From CAVVDT01 sp963747005 (GTDB lineage Bacteria > Pseudomonadota > Alphaproteobacteria > Rhizobiales > Aestuariivirgaceae): a DNA stretch of 64,000 bases. Below, one piece after another: positions 47,904 through 57,142 of this stretch; position 1 is the stretch's first letter, and every line of letters begins with the position of its first letter. Position numbers and translations under genes: made by a program. Below the pieces are notes generated by a model, which did no database searches, was not told where the DNA came from, and worked only from the letters and a program-made list of their open reading frames with translations. Location: positions 563,388 through 627,387 of the forward strand of contig CAVVDT010000003.1 in the NCBI GenBank assembly GCA_963747005.1. The letters run 5' to 3'.

Positions 47904-47965
47904 TATGCAGCGAAGCTGCTTGCGATGCTGACGCATCTGTACCCCTGAGCTAGCCGGAATCCCCT
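47904..47965 (-). pseudogene. tRNA-like 5' part beside the left att site (pseudo-tRNA)
   Basis: On the minus strand the att copy is preceded by CCGGCTAGCTCAGGGGTA, a tRNA 5' end and D-arm. About 35 bp holding two hairpins (GATGC-x4-GCATC and GCAGC-x3-GCTGC in plus-strand terms) are inserted before GCACTGTG. The acceptor stem pairs in only about four of seven positions. It looks like a damaged second tRNA-Val carried or formed at the island end. Confidence 0.5.
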
Positions 47966-48536
47966 TTCAATCTCAATGGCTTACTTACGGCGAGCATTCT
48001 AACACCTCCCGCGATTCAATCAAGTGTGATGAGAGAACAAAAGAGGGGTTTGGTGTGCCCGTTGTGCCCGTAGTGTGCCAGGATTGTGCCAAGGGTGTGC
48101 CAGCCACCAAGCTCGCTTAGTCCAACTCCCACCCCATCGCTCTCAAGATGACCAAGAGCAGACCGAGGCCAAAGAGAAAATGCGGGAGGTACGCCCATTG
48201 GTGAATCTCCCGGTTGTCTACGCGAACGGCAACCGTGGTCGGGAACAGCAGAGCTAACAGCTTCTTCAACATTGCCTATGTGTGCCTGCTATGAGTGCAT
48301 ACTTCCTCTAGCCTGCAGCTAATTCGTGTAGGTTGGATCAATATTATAGCCCCAAATTGAACCATCAGGCTTGCCACCAACCTCCGCTCTTGCGCTCTTG
48401 CATTGGCTATAGAGGGCTATCCCACGGGATGGAGACAAGGGGGGAGATGGGGGCCTAGGGGGTGGCCTTGCGGTAGTGTATTCGGCCTAAAAATTTGCTC
48501 GCAGAAATTATGGCCGGTCAAGTGGCCGAACTCAGC
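47966..48536. other. Left end of the island, no gene
   Basis: Holds the five arm-type repeats (next entry). The rest shows no supported open frame or RNA. Confidence 0.5.
48054..48102 (+). repeat. Array of five TGTGCC(C/A) repeats, probable integrase arm sites (left)
   Basis: TGTGCCC at 48054 and 48063, TGTGCCA at 48074, 48085 and 48096, all in one orientation, spaced 9, 11, 11 and 11 bp (one helical turn). The same heptamer occurs twice, 11 bp apart, at the other island end next to the integrase. Confidence 0.65.
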
Positions 48537-49125
48537 CTATTGCCCCTTCGGCTTCCATTCAGCCGCGAGCCTTTGTGCCTCCGCCTCCTGTTCGGGGCTC
48601 ATTAAATTCAAAAGCATATATTTCTTAAGCGCAGCCCTCTGAAGTCCTGCCCTTGCCGCTAGATCGTACCATTTATATGCAATAACGTAATCTCGAGTGA
48701 CACCAACTCCAGTGGCATACATTGAGGCGAGATTGTATTGCGCCTTGGCAAATCCATTTTCTGCCGATTTCCGATACCAGTTGACAGCCTCCGAGTAATT
48801 CTGAGCGATCCCCATGCCTCGATCATACATTCCACCCAATTCGAATTGTGCGTGCGGCTCCCCTTGTTCTGCGGCCTTTCTGTACCAATAAGCGGCCTTC
48901 TCAAAATCCTTTGGTACCCCCTGACCATCAAGGTAGCAGGCTCCCATCATGGCTTCAGCGATGGGGTTTCCTCGTTGCAGCGAGTGGAATCAGCAAACTC
49001 ACTGCTTGTTCGCTGGCACCACTTTGAAGCATAGCCCATGCTCTCCGGATATCCTCTGGGGCACCTGCCAAGGCAGCGGCTGTCATCGACACGAGCAAAT
49101 ACAGTGTCAGCAGACGTTTCAGCAT
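48537..49125 (-). pseudogene. Sel1-repeat protein, frameshifted
   Basis: Start at 49125 (GGAGG eight bases upstream), signal peptide MLKRLLTLYLLVSMTAAALA, then SGASEQAVSLLIPLAA. One extra T near 48975-48976 breaks the frame; after it come GNPIAEAMMGACYLDGQGVP, KAAYWYRKAAEQGEPHAQFE and two more Sel1 repeats (YSEAVNWYRKSAENGFAKAQ, YVIAYKWYDLAARAGLQRAA). Restored it would be a roughly 195-aa periplasmic Sel1-like repeat protein, a protein-interaction scaffold. May be a sequencing error. Confidence 0.82.
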
Positions 49126-49767
49126 TGTTCTTGCCTCCCAATATCTTGAACTCAATCACACCGGCATGATGGGTTGAGAATGTCCCTACATAACTTCAGC
49201 GACCTCCACCGGCAAATATATGTAATACTCCCGTATACCTCTAGAATCGATTTCGAAAGGCGTACAGAGAGTTTATCTGCCTCAACATCCATCTCTGCGG
49301 GTAGGAAATAGGGTAGGAAATACCCTATGAAATTTGGCCATTGGGCCTCCTTGTTGAGTGTGCAGGTTTAGAAATGAAAAGCCCATAAAATCATAGTATA
49401 TCAATTAGTTATGCGTGAACCCATCTTGAACGCAGGGTTTGCCCTAGGCTCTCTGGTGGCTGCAACTTCAAGCGCATCAAAGTTCAACACACTCTATCTC
49501 GGCACAGAAGTTGACCATGAACTCCGGGCACAGGGACATGAGGATGCTATTCCGCTACAGTCACGCCACGAGAGCGGCCATCAAGGAAAAGCTATGTGAA
49601 TAACCGACCGGCGGAATCGCCGAACAGGCAAACAGACGCGGAGACACAGGCAAGTCTTGACGCGAACATCCTCATTGTGCTGCCCTCAAAAATGACCCAC
49701 TCAGGTCGGGACGACGCAGGCATCTAGACCCTTTTGAGCCCACAAACCCACCCTTGGGAGCCCAATC
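49126..49767. other. Mostly non-coding island segment
   Basis: Contains a 12-bp tandem repeat GGGTAGGAAATA at 49299-49310 and 49311-49322, and an overlapping hairpin ATAGGGTA-GGAAA-TACCCTAT at 49308-49328, plus the integrase remnant listed next. No complete gene. Confidence 0.5.
49517..49603 (+). pseudogene. Tyrosine integrase C-terminal remnant
   Basis: 28 codons: MNSGHRDMRMLFRYSHATRA then AIKEKLCE. This carries the catalytic His (SGHRD) and nucleophile Tyr (RYSHA) region of tyrosine recombinases, similar to SGHRDARMLLRYAHAQTK in the intact integrase at 55401-56417 but not identical. A scar of an earlier integrase or element. Confidence 0.65.
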
Positions 49768-51737
49768 GTGACTAACTCCGAGATAGAAGGCTTTGACCCC
49801 CTTGCCGAAAGCTCTATACCAGGTGGTTTTGAGAAAAACTCTTGCTGAAGAAGCCATACGTCGTGAAGTTTTAAATATTCTAAAAAGTTATACCGGGTAT
49901 TTTGATTTATTCTCCGAGCTCTGCCAGAACGCCCTTGACGCGATCGACCTACGTGCGGCCAAACAAGAGGCCGACTATAAACCATATTTAATTATCGAAA
50001 TTGATATTTCAAATAATCGCATTGCCGTTACAGACAACGGCATTGGAATGTCATTGAACGAATTCAAGTTTTGCTTCCGTCCAAATGTGAGTTTTAAGAC
50101 GCGAAAGGAATCGAGAGGACATAAGGGTGTTGGAGCCACTTTTGTGGCGTACGGCTTTCAAGCAGTGAAACTACAAACCAAACAAGATGGCCATGCGATT
50201 GCCGGTCAGTTGCGAAATGGTCGCAGATGGGCTGAAGATCAAAGTTCGTCATTTGATCGCCCCCGTTTCGAGGCAATGGATTATAATTGCCCCGACCTAT
50301 TAAACGAACCTTCTGGTACGCGAGTGGAGGTCTTTATCGAGGAGAAGCAGCGACCGCAACTTGCATGGATCCAAGCTAGCAACGCTCAACAGTGGCTTGA
50401 CATATTACGCATCAAAACACCGCTGGGCGGTATCTACCTAAGCGCCCAAAGCCGCGATATTGACCCCGAGGTCGTTGTGCGCGTATCGGATCTGACAGGG
50501 ACGAACACAAGCCTTTCCGCAAGGAACGTTGATTACTACTATCCACACGAAATTCCCATACTTACAGAAATACTCAATCTATGTCAGCCATTGACAAGGC
50601 AATAACTTCAATCGCTGGCGATCCAGCAACTCGAATGCAGCGTCTACCGGACGCTTTCCGACGCCTTGATGGCATTTGGGAGGTATGGAGGGCTGATGAA
50701 ATCCTGAACAATCCAATTCTCACGCGAAACTTAGATGAAGATCAGAAAATTTTAATACGGCGACATAATATCACCATCTATGCTTGCTTTCTTAGTTCCG
50801 CAACTACATGGACTACATTTCAACGCGATGCCTTGCGGGTGCGCCCTAACGCGGTGCTACTTCGGGGTGGCTTACAACTCGCTTCTGATTTTATGCCACA
50901 GGGAGATTTAATGGTAATCCCTCTGACAAGCACTATTGGCTATCAAGCTAACACACATATTGTAGTACATCTCACCGATGGGAACCCAGACATGGGTCGG
51001 AAGGTGTTCCAACCAGAGATAAAAGCTTTGGCTGAGGAGATGTCTCGGAGAATAGTCGATATACTAAAGAGATACCTCAGCCTGATGCGCGAGGATACCG
51101 GCGCACCATCTGTAAATGTAGCTCGAGAACTAAGAGAATATGAAAAACTTAAGGAGAAACACAGAGATGAACATCCACTAAGCTACAAACATGGAGAAAA
51201 TAAATTATCTTTATTGTCACTACCTCAAAAAGAACAAGACGTGGTAGCGCTTTTTCACGAATTGCTGGGAATGGGCATTTTACGGGGTTACGGTATTTTT
51301 TCTACCAGTGAGAACGAAAAGGTATGATTTATTATTTTTTAACCCAATATGAAGGAGATAATTATGCATATAGCAAAGATAATAAGCTGGGCGTCAGTCG
51401 AAATATCGTCGATGGCAAAGAGTTGATACCGATGATTTTGGAATACAAGTATGATTTCGGATGCATTGGTAGGGGATATTTTCAAAGAGATCAAATTCCT
51501 CAGTGATATAAAAAAATGCTCGTATGTTGGTGCATTGGAGATAGACTCCGGAATGAATATACGGTTCGTTCCTTTCTCGTAGGTGACGAGGGAGCGCGAC
51601 GATCAATATTTGGATCGACTCACGCGGTCTTCCAGGAGCGAGAGAAACGATTTGAACTGTTGTGTTTGTCGGATCTTTTTAGTTTCTTGGTTGACCCAGA
51701 GGCGGAAGTTGCGAGACAGAGTGAGCTTTATAGCTAA
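49768..51737 (+). pseudogene. GHKL-type ATPase protein (possible defence gene), several frameshifts
   Basis: GTG at 49768 (TTGGGAG upstream) gives EGFDPLAESSIPGGFE. A shift near 49830 leads to FSELCQNALDAID (N-box), VTDNGIGMSLNEF and RGHKGVGATFVAYGF (ATP-binding boxes of Hsp90/MutL/histidine-kinase type). A shift near 50578 leads to SAIDKAITSIAGDP and RRLDGIWEVWRADEIL. Further shifts near 51320, 51470 and 51560 lead to a C-terminal part with SDALVGDIFKEIKFLSDIKK and RFELLCLSDLFSFLVD. At least five breaks mean a decayed gene. GHKL proteins of this sort occur in anti-phage islands; a defence role is inferred. Confidence 0.65.
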
Positions 51738-51846
51738 CCATGGGCCAAGTCGCCAACACGCATGTGGACGTTAATGATGAGAGAACTCCCCCCACCGTTT
51801 CCAGCAGGGGGAGTATCTTGGTGCGTGAGCCTACTCGGTGATTTCT

Positions 51847-53045
51847 TCAATCGCCAGCAGGTGGGGTACCGAACAGCACCTCAAGATCGGGGAGAACCGA
51901 TCCTGACGGGAGTTTCCGGTCACCAAGCCTCAACCTAGCCTCTCGACCTTGGCCGGGATAGCTGTCTTCGTTTCGAAGGTAACCCTGTTCGATTGCCTTC
52001 TTGACGTTTCGACTTACGGCCGATTGGTCCCGCTTCAGAAGTTCAGCCAGTTTGGTCTGACTGACATCGTGGTAAGGACCTCCAGCCTGCTCCTGAAGGG
52101 TTTGGACCCCCTCGACCACAGACCGGATGCTGTCCGAGACTGCCTTGTCCAGGCTCTGAGATATCGGGTCGTTGACCAGCTGCTTCACCAATGCATAGTC
52201 ATCTGCATTGGCTATCACGTTGCCACCTCGTCCCGGTCCCTCCTGCAAGAGTGCATAAGTGCAGAAGCCTTGATTAATGATAGGACCTGAGGGAAATCCC
52301 TTTTGATCCGATCATGGGTCTTTGGCAGCTTCCTTGCTATGCGCTCTGCATAAGGGATAGCCACGTCCTTCGGGTCCAGAGTTCACGTACTCATAGAGTG
52401 CGAACCAGGGTTCCGTATTCAGTGGTTCTTCCTTCACCTCCAACCCAAGAGCCTGCGCAATCAGAGCTTCGGCAATCTGCTCCGGTAATTCAATCATAGT
52501 CACCGAAAGCATCCGGCTTTCATCCTCAGGATGCAGTCCCGTTGCCGTAGTCGTCATGATCAGGCCGCAGGGGCCTTCGAGTGTTGGAAGCTCAGTGCCT
52601 ATCAGCCCTTCCGAGGTACTTTGCACGGTCGCATACCGCACCTTGCCTTCGCTGAGGAGCTGCCGGAGAAGTGTCCTGCCATCGCCATCAGCCAGACCTG
52701 CTGCCTCACCTAGGCACCAGATGCTTATGCTTCAGGTCCAGGCCCTTAAGGTAGATAAGTGCCTTCTCAGTCATCCCCTCGAATTGCTCGTAAGCCTTCG
52801 GTGGAATGAACTGTGCCCCAGCATTGAGGCTGAAGGACTTGCCTACTCCGGATGGGCCTTTCAATACCAGCGAGCATGGCCTGCCCAGCATCCCGGTGAA
52901 GAACACCAGAGTAGACCAGTTTCGGTATGTCAGCCGAACCTGCAAACCCCCGTTTCCTGATTTCCCTCTTCGAGGACATCCGGAATGGACGGACTGTGAG
53001 CAAGCTCTTCACATTTTTGGAGACTTGAACTCCTTTCGTCAATGT
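51847..53045 (-). pseudogene. Helicase/primase-like P-loop ATPase with C-terminal winged helix, frameshifted
   Basis: Minus-strand pieces in order: LVLKGPSGVGKSFSLNAGAQ (Walker A), EGMTEKALIYLKGLDLKHKH, after a shift GEAAGLADGDGRTLLRQLLS, KVRYATVQSTSEGLIGTELP, MTTTATGLHPEDESRMLSVT, after a shift IPYAERIARKLPKTHDRIKR, then in a third piece QTKLAELLKRDQSAVSRNVK (winged helix) to the stop at 51847. Such proteins replicate or regulate integrative elements. At least three breaks, so non-functional as it stands. Confidence 0.65.
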
Positions 53046-53233
53046 TAGCCATTGTCTTTTTTCCTTCTTATCAATGGTTTAAATCAAGGCGGTTTGAAAA
53101 TCATGCTACCCTCCAATCTGTCGTATGTTTCTGCCCCGGTGCCATCCGGAACAACGACAAGAGGGAATATGAGGGACGTTAGGCCCATGAAATAGAGCCA
53201 TAAAATCCCGGGGTTATCGGTAATTTAATGGGA

Positions 53234-53765
53234 TCAGTCGGGTCGAGCGGGGCCGCGCTTCAATAGTCGGAAAGGCGTACGAATGCCATTCTCGACGCCT
53301 GCGGATTTAGGTGTCTGTTGTTGTGGAAATTCGTTGTCGGCCCACTCAGCAAGCATGCGAGATTGTTCTGCCAGCGTATCAGCCAGCTCACCCCGAGCCG
53401 CAATGGCTTCCAACTCCTGCACGATAGCTTTCATCACAGAGGGACGCCCGGCAAACGATGCGCCATCGGGATCAATGGTCTTCATATCGAACCAGAAAGC
53501 CGGGAGAGCCCACTCCTCGGACTGCAGTGCAAAAGCGCTCCACAAACTCGCGTGAAATGAGCCTATCTGTCGACGGCAATTGATCGTCCGGCGGTGGCTC
53601 CGACAACTGTTCACTCAGGTCGAGTGATCTATCGAGTTTGTACAATCCGTAGAGCAACTCTCGCACGATGGCTGATACCGGCATTGGAGCAAGTGCCGGA
53701 GCCCAAGCCTCTGCCAGTTCAACTACCGTTAGCCACTGAACTCGATGAAAGCGCTCGTCGGCCAT
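53234..53765 (-). pseudogene. Island hypothetical protein, frameshifted
   Basis: The first part from 53765 (FHRVQWLTVVELAEAWAPAL, TDRLISREFVERFCTA) joins a second part in another frame (LQSEEWALPAFWFDMKTIDP, RPSVMKAIVQELEAIAARGE). The two overlap at 53472-53614 and read as one protein of about 170 aa. I recall similar proteins beside integrases in rhizobial islands, with unknown role. Confidence 0.5.
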
Positions 53766-54039
53766 AAGCCATCAAACCACAACTTATGCACTTATGCAGT
53801 CAATTTTGGGGGTGGGCAATTTGGATGGTGCACCCAGGGTGGACTGCCACCTATAATGCGCTACAACTTATAGGCATCGGAAGGCGACCCATCTTCACTC
53901 AGGCCACATTGGTAGTGCGATGTTTCAGACGACGCTTACAATCTGTCGCACGACTAAACCCCTCTCATTCGACATGTTAGGTATCGACAGGCCGACCCAT
54001 TTATGTCTGAATTTGTGATAGGAATTTGGATTTAGATCG

Positions 54040-55356
54040 ATGAAATACGCATTTGATGACAAGCCCAACACTACGATTGGCGCAGAGTCAGTTCATTGTG
54101 TTGAAAATATCAAGAAATCTGAATATTCAACTCTAATTGGCCCAAATAATAGTGGAAAATCTTTCTTACTAAAGTCCATTTATGTTTCCATAGGAAAGAA
54201 AGCTACTTTTCTGGGACCCGCTAGATATAATAATTTCAATGTATTACCTGTATACTCACCAAATCCAAATCGAAAAAGTGATTTATATTTACAACAGAAA
54301 AAACAATGGCAAGAGGCGACTTAAAATTTCGATAATTCACCGTTTAATTTGCAACAAGCAATTGCGGAATTGACGGATAAAAAGCGATCATTTTTGTTCG
54401 AAATAGTCAGATTATTACTTGATGTAGAAATGACAATTGAACTTGAATTTGAAGAAAACACGATGTCTCGGAGATATATTAGTTGCAAGGGACACAATCT
54501 TTCATTTTCAAGCTCTGGTGTACGTTTGACAACTTCAATTATTACCAGTTTACTCGACGATGACTATGAAGTATTTCTTATTGATGAGCCAGAATTGGGC
54601 ATAAGTCCTGAGGCACAAATAAAATTAGCTAATTTTCTATTTAATAAGAACTATAAATCGAAGTATTTTCCTCACGTTAAATCTATTATATTTGCCACAC
54701 ACTCAAGTTTATTTTTGGATAAATTTACTTTAACAAATAATTATGAAATTGAAAAGAAAGAGGATACAATTAATATAACACAAGCAAAAACACTTTCTGA
54801 CTTAAACCGAATTTATTTTTATTTACTTGGAAACAGATTTGAAAATTTATTTCTACCAAGCGTAATAGTTTTTACAGAGGGCCCATCAGATGAATTATTT
54901 ATAACAAAAGTATTGGAGTTGAGCTTTCCAGATCAGATTATTAGTGTTATAAATAGTAATTCTGATGGAAAAATGAAGGAAATTTTGCATTGGATGTCAA
55001 TAATATTTAAGGATATTCAAAAAAGCCCGTATAGAAGTAGAATTATACCTATTTTTGACAAAATACACGATAAAACAGCAGTCGATAACTTCGTTAAGAA
55101 AGGTATACCTAAGGAAAACATAATAATTTGGGAAAAGAACGGAATTGAATATTATTATCCTAAAGAAATTATTTCAGAGTTATGCGGAGGTTTTGACGAT
55201 TTAATTATTGATGGAGATAAGATCAAAATAAATGAACTGAATTACACAAAAATTCAATTGGCAAATAATGTTGTTAATAAAATAGATGTGAATACGCAAT
55301 ACTGCTGTGAATTCAAAAAGAAATTAATAGATAAATTAAAAAAATTAATAACATAA
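54040..55356 (+). pseudogene. OLD-like AAA ATPase with TOPRIM-type segment, one in-frame stop
   Basis: Walker A STLIGPNNSGKSFLLKS, then an in-frame TAA at 54322-54324, then ABC-type signature LSFSSSGVRL, Walker B YEVFLIDEPELGISP, the switch His in IIFATHSSLF and VIVFTEGPSDELFITKV, a TOPRIM-like start. The combined frame is 438 codons, the layout of OLD-family nucleases and related anti-phage ATPases. The gene is far more AT-rich than everything around it, a sign of transfer from a distant source. The single stop may be recent, or an error. Confidence 0.78.
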
Positions 55357-55400
55357 GTAATAAATTATTATATAAATTATAATACAAATAATATATATAT

Positions 55401-56417
55401 TTATAAAGACAATTCTGCAGTCGAATTGAATGGGAGCTTTGTCAATTTACCTTGTATGATTTTAGTTTGAGCATGGGCATAGCGGAGCAACATCCTGGCA
55501 TCCCTGTGACCGCTGATGGATGCTACCTCAGGGACAGTGAGACCCATCTCGAAGAACCGGCTGATAGCTTCATGCCTCAGGTCATGGAAATGCAGGTCCG
55601 TGATGCCAGCCTTAACCTTGATCCGTTCCCAGCTCAGTCGGACGGCATTGGCTGACAGTGGGAATACCTTATGCCCCTCCCTCGGAATCTCCCGCATAAG
55701 TGCATAGGCTGAGGGTGTTAGTGGGATCGTTCTTGAATGGCCGTTCTTGGACTCAGGGATGGTCACACAGTGCCTTTCCCAATCGACATGGTCCCAATGC
55801 ATAGCGAGGATTTCCCCGCGTCTCATGGCCGTCTCTATGGCGAACAGGATGATAGGAACCATCAAGGGATTTCGCCTCGACCTGGCTGCCTGAATGACCC
55901 TATCAAGCTCCCCATCTCGGAGCCGTCTCTCACGCCTGTTGTCGATGGCCTTCAGCTTCACTCGATCCAAGGGATTTTCCCTGATTGGCAATCCCCATTC
56001 GTCCCTTGCCACCTCGAACATGTTGTGGATGGGTGAGAGCTCCGTCTTGAGGGTCTTGGATTGTACCACCTTCAGTCGATCGTCCCTGTACCGGGCAAAG
56101 TCTGCCGGTGACAATTCGAGCAGGCTCTTTCGGCATATCGGATGACGGAGAAATGCATTCAGCCTCCATCTCTCCACCTCATGCCCACGCTTCCCGATGC
56201 TCACCTCATCAAGATAGCGTTTCACCAAGTGGCCAAGGGTGACGCTACTCAACTCTTTTGGGTTTGCTGGCAGTTCCAACCGATCGATCTGCACCTCCAT
56301 CTGCCGCGCCCATTGCTGAGCATCCTGCTTGTTGGTGAGCGTCTTGGTAATGGTTGGGTGTCCACGTCTCCTGACCTGAACGTGGTATTTGCCTTTTCGC
56401 TGACGGATGGTCGCCAT
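55401..56417 (-). CDS. int: Tyrosine-type site-specific integrase of the tRNA-Val island
   Basis: 338 aa, intact. N-terminal arm-binding part (MATIRQRKGKYHVQVRRRGH), core-binding region, and catalytic domain with Arg in TAMRRGEI, HDLRHEAISRF, SGHRDARML and nucleophile Tyr in LLRYAHAQ. It lies about 110 bp from the 3' end of tRNA-Val, the usual position for an integrase whose attB is that tRNA. Two TGTGCCA heptamers stand just upstream of its start and may bind its N-terminal domain. Confidence 0.95.
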   Translation of the reverse strand: MATIRQRKGKYHVQVRRRGHPTITKTLTNKQDAQQWARQMEVQIDRLELPANPKELSSVTLGHLVKRYLDEVSIGKRGHEVERWRLNAFLRHPICRKSLLELSPADFARYRDDRLKVVQSKTLKTELSPIHNMFEVARDEWGLPIRENPLDRVKLKAIDNRRERRLRDGELDRVIQAARSRRNPLMVPIILFAIETAMRRGEILAMHWDHVDWERHCVTIPESKNGHSRTIPLTPSAYALMREIPREGHKVFPLSANAVRLSWERIKVKAGITDLHFHDLRHEAISRFFEMGLTVPEVASISGHRDARMLLRYAHAQTKIIQGKLTKLPFNSTAELSL

Positions 56418-56438
56418 AGCTCATATTCCCCTTGCCGT

Positions 56439-56456
56439 GTGCCACAGGTGTGCCAA
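56439..56456 (+). repeat. Two TGTGCCA repeats, probable integrase arm sites (right)
   Basis: TGTGCCA at 56439-56445 and 56450-56456, 11 bp apart, same orientation and period as the five-copy array at 48054-48102. They lie between the integrase start and the right att site, where binding could also repress int. Confidence 0.6.
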
Positions 56457-56524
56457 GGCGATTAATTGGGGAATGTCTAGCTAGGTTAGGCGTCAGCTAA
56501 GTATTTGATATTCTTGAGAGAAAC

Positions 56525-56600
56525 TGGTGGGCGGCACTGGACTCGAACCAGTGACCCCTGCGATGTGAACACAGTGCTCTACCAGCTGAGCTAGCCGCCC
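56525..56600 (-). tRNA. tRNA-Val (anticodon CAC)
   Basis: 76 nt on the minus strand: GGGCGGC acceptor arm, TAGCTCAGCTGGTAGAGCA D-arm, anticodon loop TTCACAT (CAC), T-arm CACTGGTTCGAGTCCAGTG and encoded CCA. The 3' 54 nt are repeated at 47850-47903, so the tRNA is the island's attachment gene and stays intact after integration. Confidence 0.95.
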
Positions 56601-56699
56601 TTGGGATCGGGGAGCGATATAGCGGCGCGCCTCCTTTGAAGTCAAGCGCCCGCTATGTGTCCGCTTGGTGGCGTACCGACGATGAAGATGACGGCGTCA

Positions 56700-56725
56700 A
56701 AAGGCCGGCCGCGCACGCGGCCGGC
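56700..56725 (-). terminator. Rho-independent terminator of the small periplasmic gene
   Basis: On the minus strand GCCGGCCGCG-TG-CGCGGCCGGC (10-bp stem) is followed by CCTTTTG. It lies 17 bp after the stop of the gene at 56742-57008. Confidence 0.7.
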
Positions 56726-56741
56726 TCGGGACGTTTGGCGA

Positions 56742-57008
56742 TCAGTCGGCCTTGAGGATGCCCTGCGCGACGGTGGCTGCGTTGCTGGCGGTCTCGAGAT
56801 CGCCGCTCTCGCAGGCCGCCTTCAGGTTGTCGACGGCTTCCTTCGCCTGGTCGAGGCTGTCACCGGTGACGGCTGTATCCGCCAGGAGGCCATCCAGTGT
56901 CGCAGCCGTCTCATTGCACTGATCGACGGTGCTGATGGTCACGTCCTCGGCATGCACCACAGCCACACTCGCGACAAGCACGGCCGCGATCGCCACTGCG
57001 CGTATCAT
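56742..57008 (-). CDS. Small exported helical protein, unknown
   Basis: 88 aa from the ATG at 57008. Signal peptide MIRAVAIAAVLVASVAVVHA, then an acidic helical domain (TVDQCNETAATLDGLLADTA, DQAKEAVDNLKAACESGDLE) with two Cys that could form a disulfide. GGAG about ten bases upstream; an extension to 57065 adds a non-signal leader and is rejected. A strong terminator follows. No family recognised. Confidence 0.65.
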   Translation of the reverse strand: MIRAVAIAAVLVASVAVVHAEDVTISTVDQCNETAATLDGLLADTAVTGDSLDQAKEAVDNLKAACESGDLETASNAATVAQGILKAD

Positions 57009-57142
57009 TTTCGTTAGTCTCCATGGTTGTTCCTGTGCCATATGGCACGGGCGGTTGAATTGCATGCCGATTGCGGCGGTTTGTGGCTGGAACGCTGGCC
57101 GCCGAGTGGTGACGCTTAAATTTATTTGATTGGACAGCGATC

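Noticed and set aside
48054..48102. CRISPR-like short repeat array
   Set aside because: Units are only 7 bp with 2-4 bp between them and no spacers; integrase arm sites explain the pattern better.
54340..55356. Separate intact gene starting at a TTG near 54349
   Set aside because: It is in the same frame as the Walker A part and lacks its own P-loop; one gene with an in-frame stop is the simpler reading.
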